Source: Eshraghiella sp964414835 (GTDB taxonomy: Bacteria; Bacillota; Clostridia; Lachnospirales; Lachnospiraceae). From it: a DNA stretch of 51,371 nucleotides. The stretch is taken from positions 1-51,371 of the forward strand of contig CAYPWY010000012.1 in assembly GCA_964414835.1 (NCBI GenBank), given 5' to 3'. Positions 48,342-51,371 of the stretch are shown here, piece by piece. The translations under genes and the position numbers were made by a program. How positions within the stretch are numbered: position 1 is the first letter of the stretch; each line of letters opens with the position of its first letter. Below the pieces are notes generated by a model. That model saw nothing but the letters and a program-made list of their open reading frames with translations. It did no database searches and had not been told where the DNA came from.

Positions 48342-49490
48342 ATGAACGGACGGAGTAGTTCTCTTTCAACTCAAAAAGAGATAAGTGACGTGCTTAACCG
48401 TCAAAATACGGTGAGAGCTTTTTTGTCGGCTCTTGTATTGGCAATTCTTGCTCCCGTTTATATTCTTGTTATCCATCTTACCGGCATATACGGTACACAT
48501 TCCGGCACAGTTAAAATATGGCTGACTGTATTCGAGGTTTTTCAGATTGTAATGGCGTATACCGGATATGTTGTTTTCTCCCATAGGGAGGACGACTGGC
48601 GTGTTATACACTATATGCTTTATTACAGCGTTACTTCTTTGATACTGCTTATAGTGGCAGGCTTTGACCTGACATCTACGGGAAGTGTTGCGTTGTACAT
48701 AATAGCGGCAGCATATGCCTCTCTGCTTCCATTGCTTCAATCTGTAAAATATAAGGTTTATATGGGCATTTTTATTTTGGGAAGCATTGTATCAGTAAGC
48801 ATTGCCCATAGCAGTATCCGTAATATAGCAGACGTCATTATTATATGTGCAATTGCAGTGGCAGTTTCCCAGGTGGTGGGAGGCTATGCAAGTGAGTGTG
48901 AGCGTGTTGCCATAAAGCTTCGTGCCAAGACGATTTCTTCTGAGAAAGACCCGCTTACCGGGCTGAACAACAGGCGTGGACTTGACAGGAAGGCATCTGT
49001 TCTGCTTCCATACTGCGCCATGACAGGAACAGGAGTCGGAGTGATTGAGATAGATATTGACTTTTTCAAAAAATATAATGATAAATTCGGACATCCTGCA
49101 GGGGATAAGTGTTTAAAGCTTGTGGCGAAGGCTCTTAGCAGTTCAGCCAGAAGGAGTGCAGATATAATTGCCAGAACAGGTGGTGAGGAGTTTATAGTTT
49201 TTGTCCAGAATATGGATGAAAGTGAACTTGTGGATTTTGCAATGAGAATCCGGAGCAACATCGCAGAGCTTAAAATACCCCATGCCTACGCAGTGGTATC
49301 TAAGTATGTAACGGTAAGTATGGGAATTTCTTTTTGCATTCCGGATGAAAACACATCATTTGCAGAGCTTTATGAAAGCGCTGACAAAGCTCTGTACCAA
49401 GCCAAAAACAATGGAAGAAACTGTGTAGTGTGCAATAATCATATTTACGGAAAGATGCGAAACGGAGCCGGAACGTTAATATCCGGGTAA
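48342..49490 (+). CDS. Membrane-bound diguanylate cyclase (GGDEF)
   Basis: A 382-residue protein. Five or six N-terminal helices (about 25-185) lead to a GGDEF domain: DPLTGLNNRRGLDRKA, IEIDIDFFKKYNDKFGHPAG and active-site GGEEF (280-284). An RxxD inhibitory site, RSAD (271-274), lies five residues before it, so product inhibition is expected. It makes cyclic-di-GMP. No sensory fold is recognisable in the membrane part. ATG 48342 follows GGGGG by 6 bases, and a TTG three bases earlier is less likely. Confidence 0.92.
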   Translation: MNGRSSSLSTQKEISDVLNRQNTVRAFLSALVLAILAPVYILVIHLTGIYGTHSGTVKIWLTVFEVFQIVMAYTGYVVFSHREDDWRVIHYMLYYSVTSLILLIVAGFDLTSTGSVALYIIAAAYASLLPLLQSVKYKVYMGIFILGSIVSVSIAHSSIRNIADVIIICAIAVAVSQVVGGYASECERVAIKLRAKTISSEKDPLTGLNNRRGLDRKASVLLPYCAMTGTGVGVIEIDIDFFKKYNDKFGHPAGDKCLKLVAKALSSSARRSADIIARTGGEEFIVFVQNMDESELVDFAMRIRSNIAELKIPHAYAVVSKYVTVSMGISFCIPDENTSFAELYESADKALYQAKNNGRNCVVCNNHIYGKMRNGAGTLISG

Positions 49491-49999
49491 AATACGGGTT
49501 TTAGGTTTATTTGTCATGCGTTATTGTTAATGGCTGATTGGGAGAAGCCGAAACGACTGGCGAATAATTCAGCAATATCAGGATTATTCAAAGAATACTA
49601 GCATAGTGTAATGTTAAAAAGTGAATGTAATTATTCACTAAAAAACCACGTAGATAATAGGATGCTTAGCTAATAGAATAATAAACAGAGGGTGTGCAGT
49701 ATAATATATAGAGGTTATTTAACAATATGAACATTTTGGATTGTATATAACATTCAATATATTTGAGACCGCAGATTTTATTTCTGTGGTTTTGTTGTTT
49801 TACATCTGTGATGAGATACATACCGAAGGCATATCCTGCGTAGTGGTGGTAGCTTTGGATAAAATGAATTTTGCATAAAATCAAACACAATAAAATAGGC
49901 ATATGCATTATCTATAAGCTTTTGGGTTGAGGATTTTCAAAGGTATTGAAAAAACAATTTCAGGTATATAAATGAATATAAAATAGGGAATGTAGAAAA
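49491..49999. other. AT-rich gene-free stretch
   Basis: No supported gene is visible on either strand. It holds a hairpin (agtgaat/attcact, 49620-49639) and a terminator-like structure described separately. Base composition becomes more AT-rich toward the next gene. Confidence 0.5.
49768..49801 (+). terminator. Orphan terminator-like hairpin
   Basis: accgcag (49768-49774) pairs with ctgtggt (49784-49790, one G-T pair), then tttgttgtttt. No gene lies close upstream, so it may be left from a lost gene. Confidence 0.5.
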
Positions 50000-51193
50000 G
50001 TGGGGTACTTAAGGGAAAAAGTTTATGCAGCAGCTATAGAATCATATGAATGTGTTCCATTTTATTTAAACTTAGCACGAAACAAAAATCTTGATGTCAG
50101 AAATACCAAATTCGAAGATTTACCACAAATTAAAAAAGAAGATTTGATTTACTCAAAGTTCAGTAATATTAATCCTAAATATTATAATGAGTCAAAGAAA
50201 CTTTTTTCGGTGAAGACATCTGGCTCTACAGGGAAGTGTTATGAAATATTGTGGGATTATTGCGATGAAAAAAAATCATTACTGCCGTTGTGGTTGTACA
50301 GAAAAAAATATTATGGGATTAATACATTTGATAGACTTTGTTATTTTTATCCGGCAGATATAGAAATTGAAGAAAGTTTTGAAACTAAATACTCAAAAGC
50401 GTTTTCAAAGCAGTGTATAGTAGAAAATACAATTGAAAAGACATATATGGAAATAATTGAATATAATCCTATTTGGATGATTCTACAACCTAGTATCGCA
50501 ATAATTCTTTGCCAAATAGCCGAAAAATATAATTCAGTACCATCCAATTTAAAATACATTGAACTTACAGGTGAAGAATTAAGTGATGCGGCAAGAAAAA
50601 AGATAAAGAATGTTTTTAAATGTTCTGTTGCAAATCAGTATGGTTGTAAGGAAGTCAATTCAATAGCATATGAATGTCCTGAAGGTAATATGCATTGTAT
50701 GTCAAATAATGTTTATGTTGAAATCTCAGAAGCAGATAATTTGATATATGTTACTTCTTTTAATAATCATGTTATGCCATTTATAAGGTATTGTACTGGT
50801 GATAGGGGAAAGTTTATACATAATTTCAAATGTAAATGTGGTAATAAAAATCCGGTTTTAAAATTATTGAGTGGAAGAAATAATGATTTAATCATCAAAG
50901 AGGATGGTAAAACACTTCATTCATATGCTATAACACAGATAGTTAATAATATTAACTATTTGTATGACAGTGTAATAATACAATATAAAATATATCAGAT
51001 TTCATACACTGAATTTTTGTTTTTACTTGTGTCAGAGGAAAAAAATCTTGAAAAAACAATAACAGATATAATACTGGCAAAAATGAAAGAACGATTTGGA
51101 GAGAGCGTTAAAGTTAGCATTAGGTATTGTGAAAATGTGCTGCCTGATGAAAAGACTGGAAAACTTGCCGTGTTTATATCAAAATTAGAATGA
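50000..51193 (+). CDS. CapK/PaaK-like adenylate-forming enzyme
   Basis: A 397-residue protein resembling phenylacetate-CoA ligase-like CapK proteins of capsule loci. Motifs are FEDLPQIKKEDLIYSKF, the AMP-binding SVKTSGSTGKCYEIL, ANQYGCKEVNSIAYECPEGN and VMPFIRYCTGDRG. The C-terminal domain ends in LPDEKTGKLAVFISKLE with the usual Lys. A Cys set (CKCG and neighbours) recalls the metal knuckle of PaaK. It probably activates a small acid for modification of a surface glycan. GTG 50000 is the start, with AGGGAA about 9 bases before. AT content is clearly higher than in the rest of the window. Confidence 0.75.
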   Translation: MGYLREKVYAAAIESYECVPFYLNLARNKNLDVRNTKFEDLPQIKKEDLIYSKFSNINPKYYNESKKLFSVKTSGSTGKCYEILWDYCDEKKSLLPLWLYRKKYYGINTFDRLCYFYPADIEIEESFETKYSKAFSKQCIVENTIEKTYMEIIEYNPIWMILQPSIAIILCQIAEKYNSVPSNLKYIELTGEELSDAARKKIKNVFKCSVANQYGCKEVNSIAYECPEGNMHCMSNNVYVEISEADNLIYVTSFNNHVMPFIRYCTGDRGKFIHNFKCKCGNKNPVLKLLSGRNNDLIIKEDGKTLHSYAITQIVNNINYLYDSVIIQYKIYQISYTEFLFLLVSEEKNLEKTITDIILAKMKERFGESVKVSIRYCENVLPDEKTGKLAVFISKLE

Positions 51194-51210
51194 GAGGGGA
51201 GAGATACTAT

Positions 51211-51360
51211 ATGAATAAAAAAAGACGCATTATTGTTGGGATGTTTTTGATAATTATAACAATGATAGTATCATTTTTGGTTTTAGTAAAAATAAAAGAT
51301 AATAACTTAACAAATGTGAATATTCCGATGCGGCGGAGCCGCCTGTCCGGTGTGGCGTGA
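51211..51360 (+). CDS. Short membrane-anchored ORF ending in GC-rich repeat
   Basis: ATG 51211 follows GAGGGGAGAG. The 49-residue product begins MNKKRRIIVGMFLIIITMIV, a signal-anchor-like helix, then KIKDNNLTNVN. The last ten or so codons (from 51327) fall in GC-rich inverted-repeat DNA and end at TGA 51358. The gene is probably the 5' end of a longer exported-protein gene cut by a repeat element. Confidence 0.5.
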   Translation: MNKKRRIIVGMFLIIITMIVSFLVLVKIKDNNLTNVNIPMRRSRLSGVA

Positions 51361-51364
51361 GCCA
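51327..51364. repeat. GC-rich inverted-repeat element at window edge
   Basis: Two small hairpins, ggcg/cgcc-type (51332-51343) and tggc-gtga-gcca (51353-51364), stand in otherwise AT-rich DNA. The abrupt change suggests an interspersed repeat that runs beyond the window. Confidence 0.45.
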
Positions 51365-51371
51365 CTAATCC

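Noticed and set aside
49666..49908. 80-codon open frame on the minus strand
   Set aside because: No ribosome site, odd composition, and it runs over a terminator-like hairpin. Treated as chance.

Overview
The window looks like a chromosomal segment of a low-GC, spore-forming Firmicute of the class Clostridia, most probably a Lachnospiraceae gut anaerobe. The evidence is the cdaA-cdaR-glmM order, a CotJ spore-coat operon, strong AGGAGG ribosome sites, sigma-A-like promoters and abundant ferredoxin-type chemistry. The genus cannot be fixed from the sequence alone. I saw no rRNA, tRNA, CRISPR array or intact transposase.

Region 1 (1-725) is mobile-element debris: the end of an ArdC/LtrC-like conjugative-element protein joined to the last 58 codons of an FtsX-type permease, then a frameshifted cysteine-rich KTR gene. 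Region 2 (735-7673) holds a MerR-type regulator and an operon behind a textbook MerR promoter (19-bp spacer filled by a 17-bp palindrome). The operon encodes an OpuC-like ABC importer (two permeases, lipoprotein, ATPase), a cysteine-rich 4Fe-4S protein, an O-acetylhomoserine sulfhydrylase and an EamA transporter. Together they suggest uptake and processing of a sulfur or sulfonium compound. Region 3 (7722-9091, minus strand) has small Dabb and SCP-2 proteins and a Cro/CI-type regulator.

Region 4 (9360-12533) is the most novel part. A divergent promoter pair carries two LexA/SOS boxes. Leftward is a short sigma-region-4-like regulator. Rightward are an unrecognised 206-residue protein, a trypsin-like protease fused to an NlpC/P60-like domain that has lost its catalytic cysteine, and a stand-alone paralogue of that domain that keeps the cysteine. 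This looks like a DNA-damage-inducible effector, lysis or bacteriocin-like cassette. A FAD oxidoreductase with a shortened Rieske domain follows.

Region 5 (14101-20148) is a cyclic-di-AMP and cell-wall precursor operon: an Ig-like anchored protein, two membrane proteins, cdaA, cdaR and glmM. Region 6 (20154-39940) is a large rhamnose-containing wall-polysaccharide locus. It contains an initiating sugar-phosphate transferase, an LCP ligase, rfbD/B/A/C, a Wzm/Wzt exporter, seven GT2 glycosyltransferase genes and two DUF2142 membrane proteins. A phosphoglucomutase follows and can supply glucose-1-phosphate to RfbA.

Region 7 (41932-48141) gathers protein-quality-control and spore genes: an HtrA protease, a ClpX-like unfoldase behind a small GC-rich repeat, a Csp-like subtilase, and cotJABC with a repeat-expanded CotJA. 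Region 8 (48342-51371) has a diguanylate cyclase, a gene-free AT-rich stretch, a CapK/PaaK-like adenylate-forming enzyme and a short ORF ending in GC-rich inverted repeats. The lower GC here suggests the edge of a second, horizontally acquired surface-polysaccharide locus.
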